The translations under genes were made by a program, and so were the position numbers. From Saccharina japonica (Eukaryota > Sar > Phaeophyceae > Laminariales > Laminariaceae), in NCBI GenBank assembly GCA_008828725.1, contig MEHQ01003205.1, positions 186,001 to 250,000 on the forward strand: 64,000 nt of DNA, read 5' to 3'. Shown here in pieces: positions 34,735-46,700 of the stretch (positions are counted from its first letter, which is position 1; each line of letters opens with the position of its first letter). The notes under the pieces were generated by a model. It saw only the letters and a program-made list of their open reading frames with translations. It did no database searches and was not told the origin of the DNA.

Positions 34735-36590
34735 TATACGCTTCACCAGTCCTCTTCAAAGTTGAAAGTAATATACCAGGAACATACTACCGGCATACCG
34801 ATACAAGTACCCGTACTTGTCTACCACACCCCAAAACATGAGTCCAAACTACCCCCAAGTACGGAACAACAGCAGTAGTGTGTCCCTGAACAGTGGGTGT
34901 GGTTCAAAACGATGCATAGCGGGTATCCAACCTCTCATACTCCTTAGACTCTCCCATGAAATACAACTCTAAATCAGGCATTCGTGGGGAGAGATCAAGG
35001 CTAGGCACAGCTGCACGAGAACGTGTGATGGGTCCAATGTACAGCTGTAGAGCTAGACCTCGAGGGTTCATTGTAGCAATGGCATTCTCACCCTATATAT
35101 GGGACATGACACTCAATGCAATGCAAACCTAAATCCTGTACGAGTACCTACGGAGAGAGATGGAGGCCATAGGTACAGCTGCACGTGAACGGGTGATGAA
35201 GCCAATGCCCAGCTAAAGGGCAAGACCGGGAGGTTTCATTGTAGCAATGGCAGCCTCACCTATATGGGCTACGTTCGAGGTATAACCCTCCCTAAAATAA
35301 AAACCTAGATATATGACTGATAGAGAGTGATGAAGGCAAGGCGCAGCTGCACGTGACGGTGTGATGAAGTAAATGTACTGCTGTACGGCAGGACAGGGAG
35401 AGTTTATTGTAGCCAGAAGGGGGATCCTCACCTGCTTTGATCTACGCGTCGTAACGTTCAGAAGCGTAAACCCCAAATTATAGCTGCGCCGACAAACGTC
35501 TTCGTCTGGCTTGCCAATGACAAGGGGCACACCGATAACTGCCACCGCCAGGTACTGGTATCTGTGTGCTGTAGGCCTCATGTCGAATCAGTGGCCATGT
35601 CTCAAAGGGCAGGCCAGCAAATACTGGACAAAAAACATTTTCGTACGGTATGGCATGGCGTTTTTTTACCGGGGTCGCAAGTTCAAGCCCACACACCAAC
35701 AATTGTGCAGCCCGTCAGAGCCATCAGTAAGGAAGGGGCGGGGGGATAAGAGGGCTGAAACAGCGGCCACAACATAGGGGGAGCTTCGTGCAGTTCGTTT
35801 GTGTAGCAGGTCGAGCATTCGTGCCTGCTACTAAGGCGCAATTTTAGTCAGGTAAGAGCGCCCAGGGCAGCAGAGCAGCGTCAGTCTTTGGCATAATGAT
35901 ATGATGTCAAAAATTGTCTTCTTGCAGTCTGGGTGCGGGATGTGCGGAGGAGCTGTCACCCTGTGCAGCTTTAAACTCGTAAATAGATTACGAGGGTGCG
36001 GGTTAGAACCCCTAAACTGCACCCCATGTCGTAATGCTTGGTTTTCCGATATAGTTTCGGTGTTGCACCAGGGGATCATATGATTCCATGATTTGTAAGA
36101 ACCTGTAAAAAACTACTCGTACTTTAGAAACCACACAACCGCCGGACAATTACTGATCACCAACGTGTACGAGTATGAACCACTTACAAATTTGGCAGCC
36201 AACGTCCTAGCGTAAACCATAGCGATATGGTAACCCGTGTAGTAGTTAAATCGGTGCCCTACTCCGGATGAACGGGGTGTTTTCTACACCGCGACACACT
36301 AACCTAATTATTTTAGCGTTTTGTACCACCCCTCTCGCCCTCGTCGTTGCGTACTGCTGTACAGCAGCAGGAGCGTGTACCGCAACTCTAATGTTTACCA
36401 GTTATGCATAGAGTCGTATACCGGAAGATAGTTTTATTTTGCAGGTACCTACGTTCACCAAGTGCCTCGGCGATGCCACGTACCACGTAAATCGACGCCG
36501 AGAAACCAAGGCTGGGCGCAACGACGTTTGATTTAGACCATGGTCCTATTGGCAAGGGCATGTGTCTGCGTCTCAGACCACTGCTGGTGA
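34735..36590 (+). repeat. Macro-repeat segment duplicated between the foldback arms
   Basis: Matches 3,450-5,290 of copy 1 and 31,740-33,360 of copy 2, including the ~165-bp tandem array at 34,940-35,440. Its presence twice in copy 2 and once in copy 1 points to local duplication associated with the flanking elements. Confidence 0.8.
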
Positions 36591-36644
36591 GGTTCCTGGC
36601 TCGATTGCTTTATTTTTTGCCAGTCTGCCTTGAATATGGCAACA

Positions 36645-37908
36645 ATATAGGGTTTCCCCGTCAACTTGTGCGTCTGCAGTTTGCACAATTGCAAATTGTA
36701 CGTCTGCAGTTTGCACGATTTTGACAAAACAAAAAAGCTTGCGAGTTTGGCGACGATTCGAAAAAAAATGTCAACGGCCGGACTGTTCAGCGAAGTATGT
36801 GATAAATCCCGTGTCTGCCAGCAGCCAGCTTGTTTTGCTTCGCAACCCGACCCCGCCATTCGATGGCAGGGCCACCCTGTTTCCCAGGCGACGTCCACAG
36901 AGGCCTATAGCGGCGTTAACAACACGAAACAGCTTCCCTTGTGGGGCCGGCCTCCTACTGGAAGCCGCTGCAGCTGCTGCTGCTGTATTCTCGTGACTCG
37001 TGACTCTACTTTTGAAACCGGTACCAGAAGGTTTTGAGACATATGAGGTACCTCGCGTACATGACAACGGTCTGCGTGTTGCTGCAACCACACAGCCACA
37101 CGCAGAGGCGGTTGGAATTGACCCCGTCACCCGGGGGCAAGGCCACCCCCGTGTCCCAAGCGATGCCAACCCAGGCCTAGAGACGTGAACACGAAGCAGC
37201 AACTTCCCTTATAGGGCCAGCCTCGTGAAAGCCAACTGCTGGTGTTGTGTTCTCGAGACCACGAGGTTGATTCGTCAAGCAACGAGTTGCCTCTGCTCGT
37301 CGTACTCGTATGATACGAGCCTGCTCGTACTCGTACCAGCCCAAACAATAACAAGCGTAGTTAACGAGCACAATGTAGACCGGACTACGTGCGCGGGCCG
37401 CCGACACCACTCGATGCGACGATGGAGCGGTACCAAAGCCGAATGCTGCTGCTGTGCTGCTGTGTTCTCGAGACCAAGCAGCAAGTTGCCTGTGCTCGTC
37501 GTACTCGTACAAGCCTCGTACGAGCCTGCTCGTACTCGTGCCAAGCCCGAACAAAAACAAAGGCAGTTAACGAGCACGATGTAGGCCGGACTACGTGCGC
37601 GGGCCGCCGACCCTACTCGATGCGACGATGGAGCGGTACCGCTGAGCGACGACTGGTAGTTGGAGACTGCTGTGGGCAGTGTATTGATGGAACGACCCGG
37701 TGGTGTATGGTACCTACTCGTGTGCCCGTTCGCAATTGGTATAATTTGCGAAGACAAAACTAAGCCACTTTCTTGAAAAACTTCCACAGTTTTTTTTATG
37801 ACAATTTCACGAAAAGGGCGGCTCAAAATGCGGCGTGATACCGAGCCGCCCAAAAATCACGAGCCGCCCAAAACAACTGTCTAACTTGTGCTACGTGGAA
37901 ACCCTCTA
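36645..37908 (-). repeat. Right arm of foldback composite
   Basis: About 1,264 bp, reverse complement of the left arm. The outer end reads ...CTACGTGGAAACCCTCTA and the inner end TATAGGGTTTCCCCGTCAAC. Confidence 0.85.
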
Positions 37909-38129
37909 ATATCTGTTTGAAACCACTGTTGTCACCCCCGCATGTGATCACACCCCTACAGTATACCACCCTGGGTGGTGAATAATCTAAAATCCCAAAC
38001 GACCACTCTATTTATCACCGGGGGTACGGTGTAAACCACACCCCACCCTGGTCATAAAATTCTAAAACCCGAGTATTATCAGCGGGGGTGTGGTATACAC
38101 TGTCATACACGGTACTCCCTTGGTGTTAA

Positions 38130-38218
38130 CCCTTATAGAACTGAAGTCCCGTTTCGGGGACAAAGTACTTATAATTAGAGTGGTTTGTCCCCAAAACGGG
38201 ACTGCAGTCTTAAAAGGG
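38130..38218. mobile_element. 89-bp hairpin MITE flanked by TTAA
   Basis: Left end CCCTTATAGAACTGAAGTCC and right end ACTGCAGTCTTAAAAGGG are imperfect inverted repeats sharing AGTCCCGTTT(C/T)GGGGACAAA. TTAA lies immediately outside each end (38,126-38,129 and 38,219-38,222). TTAA duplication with CCC...GGG termini is the piggyBac pattern. Copy 1 has no insertion at the aligned place (about 10,272). Confidence 0.7.
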
Positions 38219-38222
38219 TTAA

Positions 38223-40704
38223 TCTAGTGCTACGTCTTGCGGCAGTCTGGCTGTGGGGTTCCGCAGAGGCCGTCGTCACGAATATCGAGTTGCAGCCGTA
38301 GACACCTGGATATATTTCGACGTTGCTGAACGAAACGCATACTGCAACTATCGTTATGTCGGTTGGTTTCCCGAAAGCGTTTGATTGATGCACCTCGGGT
38401 ATGATACCATTATTTGCAGTAATTTACCCAAACCACTGAACAGGACATCCACTAGTAGTCACGAAAGAGTAGCGCATATAATGGTAACAACCCAGCTTCC
38501 TCGCGGATAAGCATGGAGATATTGGAACAAAAGCAGCAGTGGAACCGGTGCATTTTTCTGCACGAGCGAGCTTTGATCGAAACGGCTAAATTTTACCAAA
38601 AATACCATAATCTCACTCGGGTGCCGTGAAACCTCCGAAAATACACCTGAACGGAAGTATAACGCTCGAACACGTGGTTTGAACGTAACTAGTTGCCAAG
38701 AAACTCTGCACAGTAACACATCCCTACACATCAACGGCACCGCTGCATTACCGATCTCAACAGTGCGAACACCACTTGGTATGGTGTTGGACGAAAGCAT
38801 GCCTAAACGTAGGTAGCGCTACTTGAGCGCTGGCAGAGCCAACTACCATAGTATGTCGCGAACGGGATAGCCTGTGCTTATTGTGTTGCATAGCGCTTTT
38901 CATGGTGGGCGTAGAGTACATGCATCACGTATCGGTGTAACGTTAAAGTCTTCATAGCTGTTGGAACTTCTACGGTCCGTGCATGTGTTGCGCCTCGATT
39001 CGTACTGCCGTATGTACGTACTAGCACGAAATGCCCTTTTATAGCAGGTATGTACGTTTTTTTTTTTTTTCTGAAACCCTTTTGCTGTATTGTTAAATAA
39101 TCTGCCCCCGGGGTTGCGCAGGAACTACCGTCTTGTATATCGATGAATGCAGCCATAGACGAATGGGGAGGGGACGAGTTTGCCGGACATTTCGCCTACT
39201 GCAACCCAGCCATATTGTATGATTTGCTGATTATGTTTTGCACTTTGATGATAATGGTGATGATGGTAATGATGATGAGCATGATATGGAAACCGTGATG
39301 ATGATCATGATGATATTACACCACGTATTGTCTATGAAAACAACACAGCAGTATTCCAAGATCACTTATCACGTTTTTCGTTCCCAAAACAAGTTGCCGA
39401 TAGAAGAAAATGAGCTTTTTAAACAAAATGACAGTTGCAACGACGTACCTGTAAAAAGGAGGTAGGTACTGACCGTGAGTGCTATGTATCCCGTTATTAA
39501 ATATACATTATATTTATGATATGTACAGGAACCCCGTGTCTGGTACACTGTTTTTGTTTTTTTCGTTGAAGACACAGAAAATGTTATTGGAGTCGTAGAA
39601 GTTTCCGTGGACGGCTTCCGTGGGAACTTTCGCGTGATCCGAAATATGGTGAACATTATTGGGGCCCGTATTCGGCCGTTTTCTACGCAATATGTTTTGA
39701 GTTTTGTATATGGGCCCCTCGTCGACTCTGCCTATTCTTCCAATGGGGGGAATCTTGCTGGTAGCTCGTCCCGGAGATCGAGTGCCCTTCTTTCCATAGT
39801 GTTCCTTCTCCTCGGCGGTTGATGGCCTATATTATCTGCAATGTTCGGTAAGCTGTCAACTGCCGACCGTCCATTGGGCCTGATGGATACGATATTTTAC
39901 ACTAACACCAATGCCGACCTCGACCGATCTCTGCTGTACCAAATCCCCCGTACATAACCAAACAACAAGTTTTGTAGTACTATGGCGGTGTTTAATCATA
40001 TAATTCGGTGATTAGGCTAGCAGGGTGATGGCGTTGAGCTCCAAACGTGTGGGATGTGTGACGTTCCCGAAATGGGGAACATATGTCGAAGTGTTGTTCG
40101 GATGAATGCCACAAGCGTTACACAAACGGCGCGTACGCCGAGGACTATCACTTCACATAGTAGTGTATTTGGCGTACTCGTTGAATTAGCGTATGTACTG
40201 TTTCAGGTACAAGCTTCACAACCTCGCGGCCAAGGTATCTCTGACCGTTGTTGCGATGGATAATTGTTTTTACTACACTGCTGCTTCTGGGTTAAATTCT
40301 ACTTAGAATACAATATGTCTATGTGTTCTTGTGTAGCCTGCGGCGATGTAGTCGTCCTCGGACTGACGTCTTTGGATTATCTCGCGTTGACATGATATAC
40401 TTATTGGCCGCACGTGTGCTGTAAGGGTTCCTTTAACCCTCAAACTGCCATTTATTTTGTCGACACCAGTCGCATGCACTCTCGTCGTCGGTGTATGAGA
40501 CACCCAATACTTTTACACAAAGTGCATGATAAACAACCAACCACACCCAACGTGGTGGATATGCACGTGTGCGGACCCCTATAAACGTTTCAATGCTTCG
40601 CGTTCACTATAAAGACAAAACGTGTGTGGATATTAGCCGAGTGCATCGTCGGTGTATCCTCACTCTTTCCTCATCATAGTCCCCTGACGTTTTGCTCCCC
40701 CAAA
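38223..40704. other. Gene-free stretch upstream of EsV-1-7 gene A'
   Basis: Aligns with 10,276-11,790 and then 13,940-14,900 of copy 1. One frame at about 39,550-39,690 reads ENVIGVVEVSVDG and aligns with a frame near 11,632-11,720 in copy 1, but both end in stops. Otherwise nothing recognised. ATG-rich (GATGAT) low-complexity sequence lies at 39,240-39,315. Confidence 0.5.
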
Positions 40705-40715
40705 CAGGAACAACA

Positions 40716-41618
40716 ATGACGCATTGCTCATATACTTCCTGCCAAACGCGCTCCAGCTTCAATTTTAAGGGCAACAAGAAAGCGAGGTACTGCAAGAAAC
40801 ATGCTGAGACCGGTATGGTAGACGTCTGCACCAGGCGGTGCCTACATGATCCGTGCATGACACGACCAGTCTTCAACGCCGAGGGCAGCAAAACAGCGAG
40901 ATACTGCAAAAAACACGCAGAGACCGGCATGGTAGACGTCACTAGCAATCGTTGCTCACATGACTCCTGCATGATACGTTCGAGTTTCAATATCGCCGGC
41001 AACAGCAAGCCGGCGTACTGCAAACAACATGCTCACGACGGGATGGTACAAATCGTTGGCCGGCGTTGCTCGCATGATACCTGTACGAAGCGCCCGAACT
41101 TTGGAGTTGTTGGCACAAAAAGGGCAACTTACTGCACGAAACATGCTGACACCGGCATGGTGAATGTCTACAACAGACTGTGCTCGTACGAGTCCTGCCA
41201 GAAAAACCCATGCTTCAATATCGTCGGGAACAAGAAGGCTTTGTACTGCAAACAGCATGCTCGTGATGGAATGATAGACGTCCGCAACAAACGGTGTTCA
41301 CATGACGCATGCTCCCGCAGGCCTGCATGGGGTGTACTTTCGGTCGGTGCTGCCTCTGTTTGCACAGATCATAAAAGCGATCTTCCGGTCGATCAGGTGA
41401 TCAACTTCAACGCAACGTGCAAGGCGATGGGCTGTTCCAAACCTTCTAGGTGGGGGGTCGCCAACAAGCAGCCTACCCACTGCCCCGAACACGGGAAACT
41501 TGAAATTGGACTCGTCCGAACTGTGGGAGTAGAAAACATCAAAAACATATATCGTGACTCGCCCGCCGGTGTCGTACGAAGAGATTCCTCACACGTAAAA
41601 ACCGAGTGCATGTTTTGA
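40716..41618 (+). CDS. EsV-1-7 repeat protein A' (seven Cys/His repeats)
   Basis: A 300-residue paralogue of A in macro-repeat copy 2. Five canonical 38-residue EsV-1-7 units begin at Cys 4, 42, 80, 118 and 156, followed by the two-unit cap (Cys 194 and Cys 235) and the tail ending KTECMF. It has two fewer canonical repeats than A, and the difference is an exact multiple of 38 codons, so repeat number changes without breaking the frame. All Cys and His ligands are present. The ATG at 40,716 is the only in-frame ATG before the first repeat and sits in the same CAAACAGGAACAACAATG context as A. The intact frame despite clear divergence from A argues for retained function; role as for A, unproven. 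Confidence 0.88.
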   Translation: MTHCSYTSCQTRSSFNFKGNKKARYCKKHAETGMVDVCTRRCLHDPCMTRPVFNAEGSKTARYCKKHAETGMVDVTSNRCSHDSCMIRSSFNIAGNSKPAYCKQHAHDGMVQIVGRRCSHDTCTKRPNFGVVGTKRATYCTKHADTGMVNVYNRLCSYESCQKNPCFNIVGNKKALYCKQHARDGMIDVRNKRCSHDACSRRPAWGVLSVGAASVCTDHKSDLPVDQVINFNATCKAMGCSKPSRWGVANKQPTHCPEHGKLEIGLVRTVGVENIKNIYRDSPAGVVRRDSSHVKTECMF

Positions 41619-44600
41619 TGTGTTTGAATGGGAACGTGCTATAATATTTCGGTCGGTTGTTGGGGGCTTCACAGTTCGTCTTAACTGAGGCGTTTCGTGT
41701 TTGCAGTGCTTTTTTCCATTCAAAATCGGTTTTCCAGAGGGTTGCCATCTATCTTGCTTCGGGGAACGTAGCGGATGATTCTTGCCGTAAACCAAATGAA
41801 CACGATGTAAGGCGGCATTTTTAATAGACGCGTGCTACGATAGAAGTACGAGTACGCAGCTCTTTTTGGTCGATAGGAATTCCTGAAGGGCAGGACTCCT
41901 TAATCTGAAACTGTCGCATCCTCAATTTCGTATTGCAGCATTATTCAGTTCTATCTTAGGTCGGGGAATGGGTCATCGCACATGTAGCACTATTATGTTG
42001 CTCATCGATACTTTTTTTACTTACTACTACAGTAGTCTAAAGCTTCTTTAGTGAGAATACTCAGAAACGTCAAAGCGCACATCTACCGTAGCATGCGCTT
42101 TTATGCCCAACCTTTCGCGCGTTTGGCAGGGCGCGTTGTGCGGTCGTAACCTTGGGACGGTTGACGAGAGGTCTCCATGAAGGAGGGCATCGGGTGACCT
42201 ACTGTAGACGCAGAGACAATGCAAAGGGTTGGCAATGTGTCTCCGATGTTACTTTCTTATTCGTCCACTGACAGGATACAGCGGGGCAATCTGGTGTTGA
42301 TGATGTGTATTCGGGAATTTGAAAGGTTGAGGGACGGCTTGTTTTGGGTGTTACTTTTGTTATTCGCTACAAGCATGTTGCTTGGCGGGACACCCCGGAT
42401 GTGTGGTTAGGACGATTGTGACGAGGGGCAATATAAGTTGAAGAACACCCCATGGCGCTGAAGATGTTGTGTCCACTAACAGATCACTGTATTTGAGTGA
42501 GACGTGTAAATATTGAAGAATCTGGAAAAATATTCGCCGATGTGGCTTTGAAAATGGGCGGTGTTTCCGCTGGGAGATTCCCATAGCGGCTCACGGGGTG
42601 CATGCTGCATGAGTAATATTATCAAGAATAACTTCGCATATTCCAAGCCATGGGCTGTAACACGGTTGGTCGACACACAATACCGCTTGGCAAAAACGTT
42701 CTACTCATTTGTAGGAATGCAGAGTAATTACACCCTAAGGGTGTCGGCTTATTATATCTGTTCCTCACACGAGTAGCTCTATACTATCACTAAGTCACTC
42801 GAATCGCGACTTCGAAACAAGCCGTTTAAACAACCTGACCTGCTTTTTCGTAATACTGATTATAGTGGAGTAGCTAGCTCTATAATAAATACACGAGCAA
42901 ACGTTTTCATTCTGACCAGTAACTAACCACTTGGGCAGAAACAGCCAGGGTTTACCTATATAGCCAGAAAATGTATCCCCCATCGTATCATAGGTCGTTT
43001 ATAAATTGTCTTGCCTTCAACAAGTTGAATATTTTTTCAGAAACGTCCGCAGCATGTATCTGTCTGTACCGTAACATATACCCAGACAGCATGTTCCTTA
43101 TCGTACTAAATATTTGCTCTGAATGAGCAGAGTCTATAATATGCTTGCATACCACATAATCTTGGATATGTTGACACGATAAGTTGTCAAATGACCAGTG
43201 CCATTGAGCAGTAGAGTCTCCTATGATACGAGATATGATGAGGTCGTTTGTTCAACTGATCCGCAACGTGTTCTACACTGACGGCAGTGTATGAATACTG
43301 TAAGAACCACTTATAGACACTATACTGTTACGTGGACAGTCCTACGCGATGCGGCTGACGGTATCCGGTAGTATCTCCCGGTATCAACTCGAGTGAAGTG
43401 ATGGAGAATACAAATCGGTGACATTCGGTACTCCTCTTAAATGTGTACTCCCGGACAACGGCGTAGCAATACGATTAATGCTGTTCAATACCAGACTTTC
43501 TCAGGCATGCCAATATATTAAGAATGACCCATTTAACTGGCTGTTCGTGTGTAAACCTGTTAAATGCAAGCGCAACACACCATAAAACGCGATTATTTGA
43601 GGTCACCGCTCGTGTTATTATCGATACGCTTCCGTTGCGCGCTCGGCAACACACGTTTCTTCTCCACCAGGCAACTGTAGGTTATGCTCAAGCGCAAGTA
43701 AACTATGAGCGATTACATTGAAACACGCGCAGTACGCGTCATGCCGCGAGGGCGTATGCAAGGTGTATAAACAGCCTGCGGGTGTCGACATATACATATA
43801 CACATATGATAAGAAGGACGTACGTATCCAATCAGCATGTGGAACCGAAAGGTCGAACAGCCTGGAGTACGCCTGCCATAGTGATTCTGAGTTTCGGTAA
43901 TTGACCGCGAAAAGGGGACACAGGACAGGCTACTCTGACACATTGCTTGATATGGCTCTTTGTCGTAGCTAGCTGCGGCTGTCGCAGTCGTGCTCGCATC
44001 GAGGCACTGTAGCTATTACGGCTTTGTCACAATCATATCTGCTGCCGCATATTACCTCTATGATATGCTGGTGGTTTCGCACTTGTTCCTGTTGGTGTCG
44101 TGCATTAAATGCATCAGCGGCTGCGGCAGCGAGCCAATAAGTGCTGTACTTTCTAACATCGATAGGCGATGCTCGCCTCGACCGCACGCCCCGATCAATA
44201 TGTCTGCAACGACGGTTAGTTTCTCGAGCGCATAGTCTTTGTATCTTGTCGAACGTTATGTTCGACGATTTACCACTTACAATGGCTCACGTAAACGTTG
44301 TATTCGGTGAATGGTTTAGCCGAATTGTTTATTCCGGAATTTGTTGAACTGCAACACGCGACGCATTGTTCAGATATAAACCTCTTCGCTAATGCGGTGT
44401 TTTCACCGAGCGAAAAAAACAGAACACTACGCCGAAGTTCGTTCATGTGAATATGCGTGGAGTGTAGCTCCCAAGATGTGGCAAGCGGCGCCTGCCATTA
44501 AGAAATGTTTTAATTGTATATATTTCGAATTTCATTGTCAGTATCGTTTTCAGAGTCGTGGGAGAGAGATACTGCTGTTTACCGCCAGGTACCTGCATCG

Positions 44601-45829
44601 CAACCTGCTGCAATTCCCCAAGTATGTCGACCACCCGATGATATCGGCACCTTCTCCCCACGATATGATCGGCCGGGTTCGTAACTACTGTAGTACGGCC
44701 AACAGTTGTTTCGGATGATCAAGCCTCCGGATGGTACGGTTTCACTCGAATGATCTGATATAAGTCAAATGAAAAAAAAAACAACGAGACTAATATTCCG
44801 GCACCCCGGCTACGTTTACCACTGCCCTCTCTACCAAAGAACAAAATGGACGGTGTGGGCCGGCTGGGAATTCGGCTGACCAACCGAAGGACTACCCGCG
44901 TCTGATCACGTTTGTACAAGCAACCTCGTGCTTGCGTGCGCCCAACGTGGGGATGCTGATCTACACGTTGTATTTTTCTCAATCGGGATGGCTACGTGCA
45001 GGTACTTCGAATCCTCAAAACCAACCATAATATATCCCAGTCCACGATACAGCCAAGCGTTATCGGCTCCCGTAAATGTACCTTGTTCCGTTTGTTACTA
45101 TGGTAGCGGAAGCGGTTGCATCGTCCACGTTCAAAACTACCTTTCTTTACTTTCTAGTTGCAATATCCTTTTCGTTATCTGAAATCGTGGAAACGACATA
45201 TTCCTTCCCTCGTCCAGATAGCTGGGCCAATCGTTTGAGTATCCTGACTAACCAGTTTTGCCGTCTCCCTTCCCCCACTATAGTATCGGTTGGTTTTTTT
45301 ACTACTTTAATACGGCCTATAGTTATGTTGCATAACCAGGTCTCCGAATGGCACGGTATCATCCGACTCGATTCAATGTGGGACTACTGTTTACCGCACT
45401 TGTCACTATTTCAAACCCTAAACTGGCCCTTCCCCTTGGCTGTAACCACAACGACACGAGGAAAAAAGGGGAATGATATGGAGACCACGCAATAATGACA
45501 CAAGCTCAAACACAAAGCCTAAGGTCAACTTGGGCTTACAAAGCCTCGTTCAAGTGCGCACGTGGACAGTAAGTATCAATATGTTCCTGATCACCTTTAT
45601 GGCCCTACACGCGCACCGCCACGCTGTCGGGCCTGTTACCATTGAGTGCTTCGCGTATATTTTCCGTTGTCGTAAAACTTCATGTCACCCCACGCGATAC
45701 AGTGTACACCACCTTGAGCAAAGTAGTGGACGGCATGCCCCATGCCCGAATCGGCGGCGAACAGTGTGTCGGATCGCCCCCCTAGAACAAACCTCAGACC
45801 CGAACACAGCGACAAAACCTCTTTTCAGG
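41619..45829. other. Gene-free stretch after EsV-1-7 gene A'
   Basis: 41,619-43,450 aligns with 16,053-17,900; the rest is private to copy 2. Two blocks near 44,640-44,740 and 45,265-45,370 resemble each other (ATATCGG, TACTACTGTAGTACGGCC-like, CCGGATGGTACGGT). Short frames such as 45,076-45,495 are hydrophobic at the start but match nothing I know. No gene supported. Confidence 0.5.
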
Positions 45830-46700
45830 CCCACTAGGGAATGAGGGTTTCCTCAGAGACAAGCATACCGAACAAAACCGTTAGGCGGACCCGGCGATGT
45901 GTGTCTGCGACAATGTGGACTTCTGCTAAACTTCTGAACGCCCGCGGGGCCACGGGAGCTGTAACCGGTAGCGACAGCTCTACGTTAGATCAACAACACT
46001 CCTACACCGTCAAACGGTTACTGCATGTCGTGCTCGACGCGCAACATCGCAGCTCGAGCAACCATGCGGCATTGCTTCTGTCCGAGTCACTCGACGCCAA
46101 AACTGAAACAAACTTTGTTACAAGCCATCAGCATGCCACACATACTGCATGATGGCCGGCCAGAAGCGTACATGTAACTAGCAGAGCTTGCCACCGAACC
46201 ACCGGCGTACTGGAGGTTACGATGCAGGTACAAATCCCACCCCCCCCGACATCGCGAGGCGCGGCTACGGATCTTGGCTCCGTGGCCGACCGCCCGAACC
46301 CGCCCGCATATTTGGAGCCGTGAAGGCGCGGCTGAATGAACGTTCGTTGTCCAAACCGAGACACGCGACCCTCCATGCACGCGTAATAATCACCGGTTAT
46401 ATTGTGTCTCGCGTACACCCGCTGAAAATGACGCCCGCAAAACACGCTCGGTGGGTGCAGGCGGCAGCAAAAACGGGCGTGGGTGGGAGGAGGTGACCTA
46501 CGAAATTAGAACGGGGTGAAGCGGACGGAGGGGATATCATAACCTCGCCATACCAGTCTATGCTTCGTCTACACATGTGATGAGAAGAACTGATGTGTGC
46601 CTGTACTACTCTACGTAACAGTCGGTCATCGAACAAAACAATGAATGTATATATATTTTGGTATATATCGTATTATGATAGTGTGCTTCCCTATCAGACT
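45830..46700 (+). repeat. Dispersed repeat, inverted partner of 63,050-64,000
   Basis: Reverse complement of this block matches 63,050-64,000 in order: GATATATACCAAAAT, GATGACxGACxGTTACGT, TGCCGCCTGCACCCACCGAG, CAGCGGGTGTACG and CGTACGCxTCTGG-like strings. The plus strand here and the minus strand there share a frame with VHPL-x-M-x-P-A-x-H-x-R-W-V-Q-A-A-A. The block sits exactly where the body of pseudogene B is missing from copy 2. It may be a mobile element fragment; ends were not delimited. Confidence 0.7.

Larger units (their letters stand above)
33365..37908. mobile_element. Foldback composite: two inverted element copies around duplicated macro-repeat DNA
   Basis: Arms 33,365-34,733 and 36,645-37,908 are long inverted copies of one another with few visible differences; the left arm has an extra 105-bp tandem duplication (33,771-33,980). 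Each arm is itself element-like: it starts TAGAGGGTTTCCACGT and ends in an inverted partner (ACGGGGAAACCCTATA). The 1.9 kb between them (34,735-36,590) is a second copy of macro-repeat sequence that also lies just outside the left arm (matching 3,450-5,290 of copy 1). Copy 1 lacks both arms. No transposase frame was recognised; the 332-residue frame at 33,463-34,461 is a by-product of repetitive DNA and is mirrored on the other arm. No clean target duplication. Confidence 0.75.

Noticed and set aside
14886..41618. Integrated phaeovirus as the source of the EsV-1-7 genes
   Set aside because: The motif is named from a virus, but no viral capsid, polymerase or other core gene was seen, the genes lie in a duplicated host-like, transposon-rich segment, and brown algal genomes carry many members of the family.
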